DNA from: Alkaliphilus peptidifermentans DSM 18978
Lineage (GTDB): Bacteria; Bacillota; Clostridia; Peptostreptococcales; Natronincolaceae
Reading direction: 5' to 3'
DNA length: 64,000 nt
Assembly: GCF_900101495.1 (NCBI RefSeq)
Contig: NZ_FMUS01000005.1
Span: forward strand, 1-64,000
This document shows, piece by piece, positions 8,451 through 17,815 of this stretch. Within the stretch, counting starts at the first letter, position 1; each line of letters opens with the position of its first letter. The notes beneath the pieces are model-generated. The model was not told the origin of the DNA, made no database searches, and saw only the letters and a list, made by a program, of their open reading frames with translations. Made by a program: the position numbers and the translations under genes.

Positions 8451-9884
8451 ATGGATTATAAATTATTACTTAAAACCATTTTGAAATATAAAAAACAAAG
8501 CATAATTGTTGTTGATTCAGATGGCACTATTGTATATTTAAATGACATCAAAGGTGAAATATTTGAAACAGATCCAAAGTATGCAATAGGCAAAAATATA
8601 CTGGATATCTTTGGAGGTATAGATAAAGAAGAAAGCACTTTATACAGAGTTTTGACAAGTAAAACGCCAATTATTAATAATATCCAGACTTTTTATACCT
8701 ACAAAGGCAATAGAGTGAAATCTATAACGACAACTTTGCCGCTGCTGATAAACGACAATATTGTAGGTGCTGTTGAAATATTGGAAAATATTAATGACTA
8801 TAAAAAACTTTCTAAAACCATAATCCTCTCTGATCACATATCTGAGCCTGAGCATAATAACACGGTGTACAAATCCAACGGAACTCAATATACATTAACT
8901 GATATTATAGGTGTAAGCAAAAACATAGAAGAACTAAAAAAGAAAATACATAAAATTGCTGACAGTTCTTCTTCAGTACTGATTTATGGTGAGACAGGAA
9001 CAGGAAAAGAACTCATTGCTCAATCTATTCATAATGCAAGCTTTAAGAGAAGAAAAAGCCCTTTTATAGCTCAAAATTGTGCTGCCATACCCGATACATT
9101 GCTGGAAAGCATTCTCTTCGGAACAAATATAGGCAGTTTTACTGGAGCAAAGGAGAAATTGGGATTATTTGAACTGGCAGACGGAGGAACATTATTTCTT
9201 GATGAAATAAACTCCATGAATATGGATTTGCAATCTAAGTTATTAAGGGTTCTTCAAGACGGCATAATCAGAAGAGTGGGAAGTGATAAAACAGTTACTG
9301 TTGATGTTAGAATAATTGCATCAACAAATGTTTCACCTATAGAAGCTGTTGAGCAAGGCAATTTAAGAAGAGATTTGTATTACAGGCTTAATGTTATAGC
9401 TCTTACTATAGACCCATTAAGAACAAGAAAAAAAGATATAGATATATTAACTCAATATTTTATAGATTATTATAACAAGCTTTTATCAAGAGAGATCAAG
9501 GGATTATCCATGCAATGCAAGAGCTTGTTGAATGAATATAATTGGCCGGGAAATGTTAGGGAACTAAAATACACTATTGAAAATATTGTAAATTTAATTG
9601 ATCATAACGAAATCACAGAGGATGATTTACCTAAGCATATACGTACCTTTGCAGATAAGCCTCTTCTCAATACAAGTATAAAACCTGAAACTAAAGAAGA
9701 TGATGATGAAATTAAACCGTTGAATGAGGTCTTAGAGAATATTGAAAGAGATATGATCGTAAAAGCACTTTTAAAATCTAAGGGAAACAAGTCAAAAGCT
9801 GCGGAATTTTTAAAAATTCCAAGACAAACATTAAACAATAAAATATCAAAGTATAAAATAAAAGAGAATTATGAGGCAAAATAA
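8451..9884 (+). CDS. Sigma-54-dependent activator, RocR-like (PAS, AAA+, Fis HTH)
   Basis: This 477-residue activator has an N-terminal PAS sensor (residues 1-115, 'IIVVDSDGTIVYLND'). The AAA+ domain has Walker A 'GETGTGKE' near residue 180, the sigma-54 contact loop GSFTGA at residues 228-233 (GAFTGA with Ala2 to Ser), and Walker B 'GTLFLDEIN' near 248. The Fis-type helix-turn-helix 'SKAAEFLKIPRQTLNNKIS' is at the end. It should hydrolyse ATP to open promoters held by RpoN holoenzyme. GGAG lies eight bases before the ATG. The M24 peptidase gene downstream has a -24/-12 promoter and is the obvious target. It is a paralogue of the activator at 11412-12827. The signal bound by the PAS domain is unknown. 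Confidence 0.92.
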   Translation: MDYKLLLKTILKYKKQSIIVVDSDGTIVYLNDIKGEIFETDPKYAIGKNILDIFGGIDKEESTLYRVLTSKTPIINNIQTFYTYKGNRVKSITTTLPLLINDNIVGAVEILENINDYKKLSKTIILSDHISEPEHNNTVYKSNGTQYTLTDIIGVSKNIEELKKKIHKIADSSSSVLIYGETGTGKELIAQSIHNASFKRRKSPFIAQNCAAIPDTLLESILFGTNIGSFTGAKEKLGLFELADGGTLFLDEINSMNMDLQSKLLRVLQDGIIRRVGSDKTVTVDVRIIASTNVSPIEAVEQGNLRRDLYYRLNVIALTIDPLRTRKKDIDILTQYFIDYYNKLLSREIKGLSMQCKSLLNEYNWPGNVRELKYTIENIVNLIDHNEITEDDLPKHIRTFADKPLLNTSIKPETKEDDDEIKPLNEVLENIERDMIVKALLKSKGNKSKAAEFLKIPRQTLNNKISKYKIKENYEAK

Positions 9885-9978
9885 TTAGTGACTCAAAAAT
9901 AACAAACTGCCCAAAAGATTACATCTTCATGTCGTGATTTTCGTCTATACATATAATTTTAATTTGAATATCATCAAT

Positions 9979-10019
9979 GTTTTTAATATTTTTGTTCTAT
10001 AAACACAAGTATTAAAAAC
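9979..10019. promoter_or_regulatory. Inverted repeat, candidate enhancer site
   Basis: Perfect ten-base arms GTTTTTAATA and TATTAAAAAC are separated by 21 bases. The repeat ends 19 bases before the -24 element of the following sigma-54 promoter. It is a candidate binding site for the adjacent activator, but it lies closer than the usual 80-200 bases and is AT-rich, so the call is tentative. Confidence 0.4.
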
Positions 10020-10038
10020 CCCATTAATTTCATTGTTG

Positions 10039-10054
10039 TGGCATATAAATTGCA
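10039..10054 (+). promoter_or_regulatory. Sigma-54 (-24/-12) promoter for the M24 peptidase gene
   Basis: TGGCATA, four bases, then TTGCA matches the RpoN consensus TGGCACG-N4-TTGCW with exact spacing and an intact GG/GC pair. It sits about 165 bases upstream of the peptidase ATG and downstream of the sigma-54 activator gene, in the same direction. This is read directly from the sequence; activity is inferred. Confidence 0.85.
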
Positions 10055-10218
10055 TTACTATATCAATGAAACCTTATTGCAGAAAATCCAACTGAAAGTA
10101 CACCTTAAGAAAGCTTTGAAAATGGACTCCCCTTAGCTTATCATTGTTATAAAAATTAAGAATTGTAATAAAAATAGTATTAGCTGATATTTATTAGATA
10201 TTTGATGGAGGTTTAGTA

Positions 10219-11283
10219 ATGTTTAATAAAATAATGTTATTAATGCAAAATGAATTTATTGACGGTCTTTTAATCAGCAATCCATATAATGTTCAATACA
10301 TAAGTGGCTATAGAGAGCAGCACGCTTATGCTCTTATTACTGAAAAGGGAAGATATTTACTCACCGATGGTAGATACAAAGAGCTTGCCTCTAAAACAAC
10401 AAGGGGTTTCCAAATTATTGACTGGCAAAAAAAAGAATATAAACTAAAAGAAGCCATCAATGAACTTATCAAAGAGGAGAATATTAAAAGACTTGGTTTC
10501 GAGGCTGAGTATATTACCTATAAGCAATTTACAGATTTATATGATATGATACAAGCTGAAATTACACCAGTTGTAGGTATGATTGAAAAACTTAGGGAAA
10601 TTAAGTCACCTGAAGAAATTTACAACTTAAAGATTGCATGTCAAATTAATGACATGGTATTTTTGAAGTTATTGGATGAAATCAAAGTTGGCATTACAGA
10701 AAAAGAGCTTTCAGCATTATGCGAATATTATATTAAAAAGGAAGGCGGAGATGCTCAGGTTAGCGAAAGTGTTTTTTTAGCCGGAAAAAGATCCTCGTTA
10801 ATTTTGGGTTCTCCGACTGACGCTAGACTTGAAAAAGGCGACTTTTTACTCATGAATTATGGAGCAAGATACAAAGGATACATGTCAGATTTCTCGAGGA
10901 CAGTTGTTATTGGGAAACCAGATTCAGAACAAAAGAGAATCTATGAGGTGGTTCAAAATGCCCAGAATGCAGCTATTAATTCAATAAAAGCAGGCGTTTT
11001 AGCGAAAGAGCCTTTCTTTAAATCCGCCAAGGTGTTTGAAGAAGCAGATTTGATAAGATATCATTATGAAGGAATGGGTCACGGCATCGGACTGTTTCTT
11101 CATGAAGAGCCTTTTCTCGATAAGAATTCAAAAAACATTTTGGAAAAAAATGCGGTTTTGACAGTAGAACCGGGCATTTATATTCCAGAATGGGGTGGCG
11201 TTAGATTGGAAGATATTATAGTCGTTACAGAAACAGGTAGCGAATTGCTATCCAAAACCACCAGGGAATTAATAGAAATTTAA
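10219..11283 (+). CDS. M24 family (Xaa-Pro type) peptidase, metal ligand altered
   Basis: The 354-residue protein has a creatinase-like N-terminal domain and an M24 'pita-bread' domain. GGAGG precedes the ATG. Four of the five expected metal ligands are visible: D224 in 'YMSDFSRT', the histidine of 'GMGHGIGLFLHEEP', the glutamate of 'VEPGIYIP' and that of 'GGVRLEDI'. The first aspartate of the usual 'DxG' is Asn213 ('LLMNYGARYKGYMSD'), at the exact 11-residue spacing. Intact M24B enzymes cleave X-Pro bonds; this copy may be weak, altered or non-catalytic. The paralogue at 22454-23518 keeps Asp. It is transcribed from a sigma-54 promoter. No gene is cotranscribed downstream. Confidence 0.88.
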   Translation: MFNKIMLLMQNEFIDGLLISNPYNVQYISGYREQHAYALITEKGRYLLTDGRYKELASKTTRGFQIIDWQKKEYKLKEAINELIKEENIKRLGFEAEYITYKQFTDLYDMIQAEITPVVGMIEKLREIKSPEEIYNLKIACQINDMVFLKLLDEIKVGITEKELSALCEYYIKKEGGDAQVSESVFLAGKRSSLILGSPTDARLEKGDFLLMNYGARYKGYMSDFSRTVVIGKPDSEQKRIYEVVQNAQNAAINSIKAGVLAKEPFFKSAKVFEEADLIRYHYEGMGHGIGLFLHEEPFLDKNSKNILEKNAVLTVEPGIYIPEWGGVRLEDIIVVTETGSELLSKTTRELIEI

Positions 11284-11411
11284 ATAAAAAACTAAAGGAA
11301 GTTGACCACAATGATAGTAACCAGAGCAGCATAAAGTTTTGTTCTGGTTGAACTGTCATAGACAGGTTTATATATACGAATACAATGAGATGTCAAATCC
11401 ATAGTTCTCAA

Positions 11412-12827
11412 TCATTCTCTTAATTTGAGATCTTTTGATATTTCGATATTAAGATTATTTATTTTATAATGTAATGTCTGTCTCGGTATACCCAGCAATT
11501 TTGCCGTATCGGTAATTGAATAGGACTTCTCTGCCAATGCTTTCTGTATCACTTGCTTTTCAAAAGCACTGACCATCTCTTTTAACGGCTTGTCCATTTC
11601 TGGCTTGCAGTCATCTAAGAAATTATCTGCATAACTCTTAAACACGACAGTATTTACCATTGCCGGCAAATCTTCACTCCCGATTATAGTACCCTCTGCC
11701 ATCAGCATGCCATGCTCTATTGCATGTTCCAACTCTCTCACATTACCAGGCCAGTCATGATTTAATAGTGCCTCCAGTGCTTTTTCACTGATACCTTTAA
11801 TATTTTTTTGAAATTTTCGATTGAATTTTTTGATGAAATAGTCAGTTAAAACTATTATATCTTCTCCCCTGTCCCTTAATGGCTCGATTTCTATGTTCAA
11901 TACATTAAGCCTATAAAACAAGTCTTCTCTTAATTTTCCAGTTTTTACCGCCTCTAATGGCCTTACATTCATTGCGGCTATAACCCTGACATCCACCCGT
12001 CTGGTATATTTGTCTCCTATACGCCTGATATGGCCGTCCTGAATGACTCTCAAAAGTTTGGCCTGAAGGAAAGTATCCATTGAATTGATTTCATCAAGAA
12101 ATAATGTCCCTTTGTCAGCCAGTTCAAAAATACCAGGAGAATCTTTAGAATCGGTGAAACTGCCGACAGATGTGCCAAAAAGTATGCTCTCAAGCAGTGT
12201 CACAGGTATAGCAGCACAGTTTTGAGCAACAAAGGGCGCTTTACTTCTTTCACTCAGATTGTGAATGCTCTGAACAACCATTTCTTTTCCTGTTCCGGTT
12301 TCACCCGAAACAATGACCGGCGAGCTACTTGCGGCTATTTTTTTGATCTTGTCTTTTAGTCGGGTGATTGATTGACTTTCACCTATAATAGCATCTAAAT
12401 CATGAGGTGTTTCCTCTTTAATAATTTTTTTACCTTTGCTATTTCTGATTTTATCTATTTTATCGTTGAACTCCCCGTACTTGTTGAGATCTTTAGATAT
12501 TTCAATGGCACCAATGATGTCACCATTTTCAAAAACAGGGTAAGTGGTGGAGATAATCGTTACTTTTTTAAGATTATAATTGTAGTAGCTTTGAATGTGT
12601 CCAATAATAGGTTCTTTCATTTCCATGACCCGTAACAGGGTGCTGCTCTCTTTAGTCAACTTAGGGAAAATTTCCAGAATATTCTTACCGATAGCATTTT
12701 CAAAATTCACACCGGCCTGATTATCAGCAGATTCATTGTAAAAAACGACTTCTCCCCCTTTGTTGACAACAAATATACCATCATCAATATTATCCGTTAT
12801 TATTTTTAATATCTTTTTGTAATCCAT
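11412..12827 (-). CDS. Sigma-54-dependent activator paralogue with divergent GAFTGA loop
   Basis: The order PAS, AAA+, Fis HTH repeats that of the activator at 8451-9884, and the two PAS domains are clearly alike (both 'MDYK..L', 'AIGKNIL.IF', 'STL.RV'). Walker A 'GETGTGKE' and Walker B 'GTLFLDEIN' are intact, and the HTH is 'SITDTAKLLGIPRQTLHYKI'. The sigma-54 contact loop, however, reads GSFTDS (residues 222-227), where GAFTGA is expected. The ATG at 12827 is preferred, with GAGGTAAGG before it; the upstream extension lacks a ribosome binding site. A TATAAT at 12860-12865 may start its transcript. It lies at the end of the peptide-uptake gene cluster and may control the second sigma-54 promoter. 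Confidence 0.9.
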   Translation of the reverse strand: MDYKKILKIITDNIDDGIFVVNKGGEVVFYNESADNQAGVNFENAIGKNILEIFPKLTKESSTLLRVMEMKEPIIGHIQSYYNYNLKKVTIISTTYPVFENGDIIGAIEISKDLNKYGEFNDKIDKIRNSKGKKIIKEETPHDLDAIIGESQSITRLKDKIKKIAASSSPVIVSGETGTGKEMVVQSIHNLSERSKAPFVAQNCAAIPVTLLESILFGTSVGSFTDSKDSPGIFELADKGTLFLDEINSMDTFLQAKLLRVIQDGHIRRIGDKYTRRVDVRVIAAMNVRPLEAVKTGKLREDLFYRLNVLNIEIEPLRDRGEDIIVLTDYFIKKFNRKFQKNIKGISEKALEALLNHDWPGNVRELEHAIEHGMLMAEGTIIGSEDLPAMVNTVVFKSYADNFLDDCKPEMDKPLKEMVSAFEKQVIQKALAEKSYSITDTAKLLGIPRQTLHYKINNLNIEISKDLKLRE

Positions 12828-12932
12828 AACCTTACCTCGTGTTATTTTATTTACCAATAATTATAACACAAAAAGATCATCAATTGAAATTTTGTTCTAC
12901 CCTGTTAATGCTTTTATCCCCAATTGCTTTTA

Positions 12933-15026
12933 TCAAATTTTAAATCTGTTTACCTCTTTTTCTAAAGCATTTGATTCTTTGCTTAGATTCTCACTAACAA
13001 GTTTCACTTCTCTTACTACTTTCAACTGCTCATCTGTTACCCCATTTACCTGTTGAGCAGCTGCTGATGTTTCTTCTGTTATAGAGGATAGATTTCCCAT
13101 AACTTCTGATAAAGAGGTCTTTGATTCTGAGATTTTTACTGTGCTCCTATTTATCTCTCCCATTACCTCCAACAGCTTTACGCTATTATTTTTAATAATG
13201 TTAAAATAACTAACGGTGTTTGTCACGTACTCACTCTGGTTCTCGGTAGAAGACTTAACGTCGGATATTTCACTTGCCATCTGATTAGAATCTTTTATAA
13301 GGTCTGTGACAGTATTACTTATACTCTGAGCTAATTCATTACTTTTCTCAGCCAACATTCTAACTTCATCTGCCACTACTGCGAAGCCCCTTCCAGATTC
13401 CCCTGCTCTAGCCGCCTCTATAGCGGCATTAAGTGCTAAAAGGTTGGTTTGTTCAGCAATGCCCTTTATATTGTCACTGGCTTTAGTTATATCATTTATC
13501 TTAAGATTATTGTTATGAACAATTTTTACTACTTCTAACACTTTATTAATATTGTTAGCATTAACTAATTCCAGTCCCTCAGTAGTCTCCTGAGATAAAT
13601 ATATAACACTGTCCAACTCTTTTATCGAATCCAATGCAGCTGATATTTCATTTGATATAATGTCTATACCCTCGTTTAGCTCCATTACCAGGTTAAGACT
13701 TCTTTCTGTATCGGATGCCTGCTCTTCACTGGCTTTTGATATTTCAGAAACACCTTGAGCAGCTTCATTAAGACCTTTTTCCGATAATTTAGTTTTCATC
13801 TCTAATTCAGATGCCATCAAATTAAGCTTGGTTCCCGACTCTTTCGTTCTCTGTAGGGCTTCTCTAAAGCTATTTATTAGGGTCTCTAGAGAAGAACTTA
13901 ATGTACCTAACTCATCTTTTCTGTTGTTGAATTTATTGTCTATTAATGTAAAATCTAGATCTCTACCAACAACTTCCATCTGACTTGAAAGGTGGGTTAT
14001 AGGTTTGGTTATACTTCCTATCAACAGCGACATAGCACCTAATAATGTTATAAGGGCTGTACTTCCTATTATACCTAATTTCCACAACCTATTTTTATAT
14101 TGGTATAGGTCGCTGTAGGGTACATCTGCTGTTATATACCATTCAATTTCTTTACCTAATCTTCTATCCAATACAAGAGGTACACTTTTAGTATAATTAT
14201 CAGAGTGATGCTCTTCATCATAGGTTAAAACAAATTTACCATTTTCAAATATCTTCATTTTTGACAAAAATTCGTTTATATACTCTGTTTCAATGTTAAC
14301 ACCAACAGCTCCTTCGTTAACCCCGAAAAGGTTAATAGGATAGGCTATAGAAATTATTTCCACATCTTTACCATCTACATCCCATACTACTGGGTCGTGT
14401 ATATGAATATTACCCGATTTGTATGTGTCATAATAAAAGAATCCATCTTCTTCATTATCCATCAAGCCTTGTGCATTAAGAACTGTTCTTTTTATGTTTC
14501 CGTTTTCTCTGTAGTAGTAAGGGTTATATTTTCCACCATCTGCGTAGGCTGAGTTGCTGTCAACGAATCTACTGTCCTCAAATCTGAACCATATACCGTG
14601 TATATAGCGGTTATGTATTATGTTATTATTTAAAATCCTATTATACGTATGAACTTGAAATCCGCTAGTTTCTATCATTGATTTCGCTATTCCTTCCAGG
14701 TTGGCAAGATTTTCGATGTTCGAGTTCAAAAAATCCGTTACGGCATTGGAAGCAACTACTAATTCACTTTCTATATATTTATCGTTACCTGCCTGCTCTA
14801 CAGAAGCAATATCAAAGATTACAGAAGTCATAAGTACAACTAATATAATGCTGCACAATAAACCTCCCGCCATCAAACTCTTCTTTTTCAAGTTTGACTT
14901 ATTGGTTTTAATTACCTTCTTGGTATTCTTCTGGATTTTTTTTGAGTATTTCCCTTTTAACCTCCGTGCCCCACTACTAAACATTTCCTTAACATGTAAA
15001 AAGCTTAACTTTTTATGAATTTTCAA
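12933..15026 (-). CDS. Methyl-accepting chemotaxis protein with periplasm-type Cache sensor
   Basis: This 697-residue chemoreceptor starts at TTG behind AGGAGG. A basic N-terminus is followed by a membrane segment at about residues 52-73, an extracytoplasmic double-Cache-like sensor to about 310, a second membrane segment near 320, a HAMP domain and the signalling domain. The highly conserved hairpin '[28 protein letters not shown]' is complete. Cache domains of this type often bind amino acids or small peptides. Its place beside the Opp transporter and peptidases suggests taxis towards peptides, which is inference from position. No cheB/cheR tether pentapeptide is seen at the C-terminus. Confidence 0.92.
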   Translation of the reverse strand: MKIHKKLSFLHVKEMFSSGARRLKGKYSKKIQKNTKKVIKTNKSNLKKKSLMAGGLLCSIILVVLMTSVIFDIASVEQAGNDKYIESELVVASNAVTDFLNSNIENLANLEGIAKSMIETSGFQVHTYNRILNNNIIHNRYIHGIWFRFEDSRFVDSNSAYADGGKYNPYYYRENGNIKRTVLNAQGLMDNEEDGFFYYDTYKSGNIHIHDPVVWDVDGKDVEIISIAYPINLFGVNEGAVGVNIETEYINEFLSKMKIFENGKFVLTYDEEHHSDNYTKSVPLVLDRRLGKEIEWYITADVPYSDLYQYKNRLWKLGIIGSTALITLLGAMSLLIGSITKPITHLSSQMEVVGRDLDFTLIDNKFNNRKDELGTLSSSLETLINSFREALQRTKESGTKLNLMASELEMKTKLSEKGLNEAAQGVSEISKASEEQASDTERSLNLVMELNEGIDIISNEISAALDSIKELDSVIYLSQETTEGLELVNANNINKVLEVVKIVHNNNLKINDITKASDNIKGIAEQTNLLALNAAIEAARAGESGRGFAVVADEVRMLAEKSNELAQSISNTVTDLIKDSNQMASEISDVKSSTENQSEYVTNTVSYFNIIKNNSVKLLEVMGEINRSTVKISESKTSLSEVMGNLSSITEETSAAAQQVNGVTDEQLKVVREVKLVSENLSKESNALEKEVNRFKI

Positions 15027-15060
15027 TTTTTGTCACCTCCTAATTAGAATGTACCAAGAT

Positions 15061-15086
15061 TTGGGAGTGTAATGCATCACTCCCAA
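15061..15086. terminator. Hairpin between the DUF885 and chemoreceptor genes
   Basis: Perfect nine-base arms TTGGGAGTG and CACTCCCAA enclose an eight-base loop. It lies between the DUF885 stop and the chemoreceptor start. There is no T-run on either strand, so it could be a factor-dependent terminator, a processing site or an operator as well as an intrinsic terminator. Confidence 0.45.
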
Positions 15087-15127
15087 GTCTCATTAGTATT
15101 AGAATTAATTTACATACTCAAATTATT

Positions 15128-16787
15128 TTATTGAAATTGTAATAAGCTTGGGAAATCATTCAGATAGCTATGCTTATCATCTTCGCTTAATTTTAAAAAT
15201 TTCTCAAAATTCTCTAAGCTAATTCTTCCTGCAGCAAATAATAGCTCTGTAAACTCTTTTTCATTAAAACCATATTTTTTTTCCCAATCACAAAGTTTCT
15301 TCAATCCATAATAGTATGTTGTAAAATAACCTTGTTGTCCTTCCTGTGCCTTTACTTGACCTCTTGCAGTTCCTCTATCAAATCCAAGTTCTTCAACATA
15401 AAGCTGAACTACATCTTTAATAGGTTTTCCGTAATATCTAAGCATTAAATCAGCCTTTATTCTCACTGAAGTATGATGTCTTCTGTATGCAACAAATAGA
15501 GGATAAAATTGATCTTCTATAAATACAAATTCAAACAATCTTTCTGACCTATGGGCAGTTCCTTCTGTTATAGGCGCTGATTTAGCTCCTATTTTTACCG
15601 TTTCAGGTACTGGGTCAAGGGTTGTTCTTACAAATTGAACATGATGTCCCGGATATGCTTCATGGACTGTATTCATTTTTATCCAACCATCTGTTACTGC
15701 TTTGAAATTATAGTTATTTAAAAACATATGTCCCTGTAGTGGTCTTCGTATGGGACATCCGCCCCCGTAACCCCCCCCATGGATATGACAATTTCAATTG
15801 TTCAGGTACCTTTTTTACCAGGCATATCTCATCTTCTGGTAATAAAACATATCCTTCACAAGCCCCTCTTGCCCTTAGAATATATCCATTGGCTCTTTCG
15901 TACATTTCTTCTGGTGTATCACATGGTCCTGCATATTTAAGTAGTATTTCATTTACCTCACTCATAGTTTTAGGTATAGGATCTGATATGTTAAGCTTAT
16001 TAGCTATCTCAAATACTTCATTTCTTGTTTTTTCTATTTCATCTTCATGCCAAAAAAGAATTTCATTAAGATTTACACCTATTATATCTTCTAGAAGAGT
16101 TCTGTAATATTCTTCTTCAAATTTGATGATATCATCGTCTGAGGCTTCCTTGACTTCACTGATCCCTCTTTCTTCTATGATTCTTTTAATCTCTTCAATC
16201 CAGGCTCTCATTTTCGAAGAAAGTACTTGGATTGCATCAACCAATTCTATATATTGTTTTTCATTTAATTGACTGAAATTCTGCGGAAGCCTTGGAATTT
16301 CAACTGTCATTGTATCAATAAAGATTTGACAATTATCAATTAATTCCTTCAGATACATAAGGGATACATCTGAAATCCATGTTCTGATTCCCTCCCAAAT
16401 TAAATCTGCTTGTGAAAATCTATTAATCAAAATTTCTACTTTTTGTGGATCAGGTCTTGAATCATTTCTGACTGCATTGGTAAAAGTAGACATAAACACG
16501 TTAATAGTTCTGGAAGGTCTTTCATATATGCTCTGTAATTCAACTCTTTGTCCAATAACAAAATCCTTCATATGGCATTGAATTAAATCAAATACATCAT
16601 CTGGTCTTGCTATGGAATTTACTCTTTCTTCCAATTCATCTAATTCTTCATTTAAAGATTTTATGTTATTTGTATGTGGTATAAATAACTTAGTTTCATA
16701 ATCTCTTTTGTTCCTTATTTTATCGGAAAATAAAGCACAATCTCTGTCTAACAACCTGTAGCTATAAATTAAATCGATATCTCTCAT
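15128..16787 (-). pseudogene. DUF885 family metallopeptidase, split by a +1 frameshift in a G8 tract
   Basis: Two frames together make one DUF885 protein of about 553 residues. The first (from 16787, ATG behind AGGGAG) runs to '...LSYPWGG' and is then shifted. The second carries the zinc-peptidase motif 'HEAYPGHHVQF' and the C-terminal conserved 'RGQVKAQEGQQGYFTTYYYGLKK'. Removing one G from the eight-G run (C8 on the plus strand at 15771-15778) joins them as 'PWGGYGGGCPIRRPLQGHMFLNNYNF'. DUF885 members are predicted clan-MA peptidases. The gene follows oppF by 24 bases and is the last of the peptide-uptake operon. The break may be a mutation, phase variation or a sequencing error. Confidence 0.85.
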
Positions 16788-16811
16788 TTTACTTCTCCCT
16801 TCTTAAATCTT

Positions 16812-17765
16812 TTAATTATATAAAGTACATGCAACCAAGTGATTAGGAGCAAGTTCTTGTAATTCCAGCTCATATTGTGTACACTCGGGCTTAGCAAAAG
16901 TACATCTATTTGCAAATCGACAGCCTGGTTTTGGATTAATTGGATTTGATACCTCTCCTTTTATTATTTCTCTCTTAGAGTTTCGCCCTGAAAGATTAGG
17001 TACAGGAATAGCATCCAGCAAGGCTTTTGTATAAGGATGGAGAGGATTGCTAAACAATTCATCCGATGACGCTTTTTCAACACATTTTCCCATATACATA
17101 ACCATTATCTCATTGCTAATATGTTTTACTACGCTTAAATCATGAGTTATAAACATATATGTTAAATCACGGCTTTCTTGTAAATCCATCATGAGATTTA
17201 ATATTTGCGCTTGTATTGAAACATCCAGTGCAGATACGGGCTCATCACATACTATAAATTTTGGATCCAATACCAATGCTCTTGCGATTCCGATTCTTTG
17301 TCTTCTGCCTCCATCCAATTCGTGAGGATAAGTGTTAACGAATCTTTCTGCCAATCCTACGGTTTCCATTAATTCAAATATTTTGTTATCTATTTCAGTT
17401 TTATTTGTTATTGTTTTACAAACCTTTATAGGTTCGGCAATTATTTCACTTACTGTCATTCTGGGGTTTAAAGAAGCGTAGGGATCTTGAAATATGATTT
17501 GCATTTGCTTTCTCATTTCAATCATTTCTTTTCTGCTATAATTAACTATATTTTTTCCTTCAAATAATATTTTTCCATCAGTTGGCTCCAGAAGCCTAAG
17601 AATAGCTCTTCCTAAAGTAGATTTGCCGCAACCTGACTCGCCTACAACTCCCAATGTACTTCCTTTTTGAATTTTAATGTCTATACCGTCTACGGCATGC
17701 AAATTTCCTTTTGGCGTATTAAAATATTTTTTTAGACCCATTGTTTCCACTAAAGGATTATCCAT
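16812..17765 (-). CDS. oppF: Oligopeptide ABC transporter ATP-binding protein (OppF type)
   Basis: This ATPase of the DppF/OppF family powers peptide import together with the OppD partner just upstream. Walker A 'GESGCGKSTLG' and Walker B 'FIVCDEPVSALDVS' are canonical. The signature reads 'LDGGRRQRIGIARAL' in place of 'LSGGQ', so one of the two composite ATP sites is non-standard. The C-terminal Opp extension carries the cysteine cluster 'PGCRFANRC...C'. I chose the ATG at 17765 because AGGGAG lies seven bases before it. It sits 50 bases after oppD in a continuous minus-strand operon. Confidence 0.93.
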   Translation of the reverse strand: MDNPLVETMGLKKYFNTPKGNLHAVDGIDIKIQKGSTLGVVGESGCGKSTLGRAILRLLEPTDGKILFEGKNIVNYSRKEMIEMRKQMQIIFQDPYASLNPRMTVSEIIAEPIKVCKTITNKTEIDNKIFELMETVGLAERFVNTYPHELDGGRRQRIGIARALVLDPKFIVCDEPVSALDVSIQAQILNLMMDLQESRDLTYMFITHDLSVVKHISNEIMVMYMGKCVEKASSDELFSNPLHPYTKALLDAIPVPNLSGRNSKREIIKGEVSNPINPKPGCRFANRCTFAKPECTQYELELQELAPNHLVACTLYN

Positions 17766-17815
17766 CGAATTTCTCCCTTCATTCACAAGTAAATTTTAAC
17801 TTTATTTTTATTACA

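Noticed and set aside
14701-15018. 105-codon plus-strand frame
   Set aside because: It is antisense to the chemoreceptor's N-terminal part, with no sign of independent coding.
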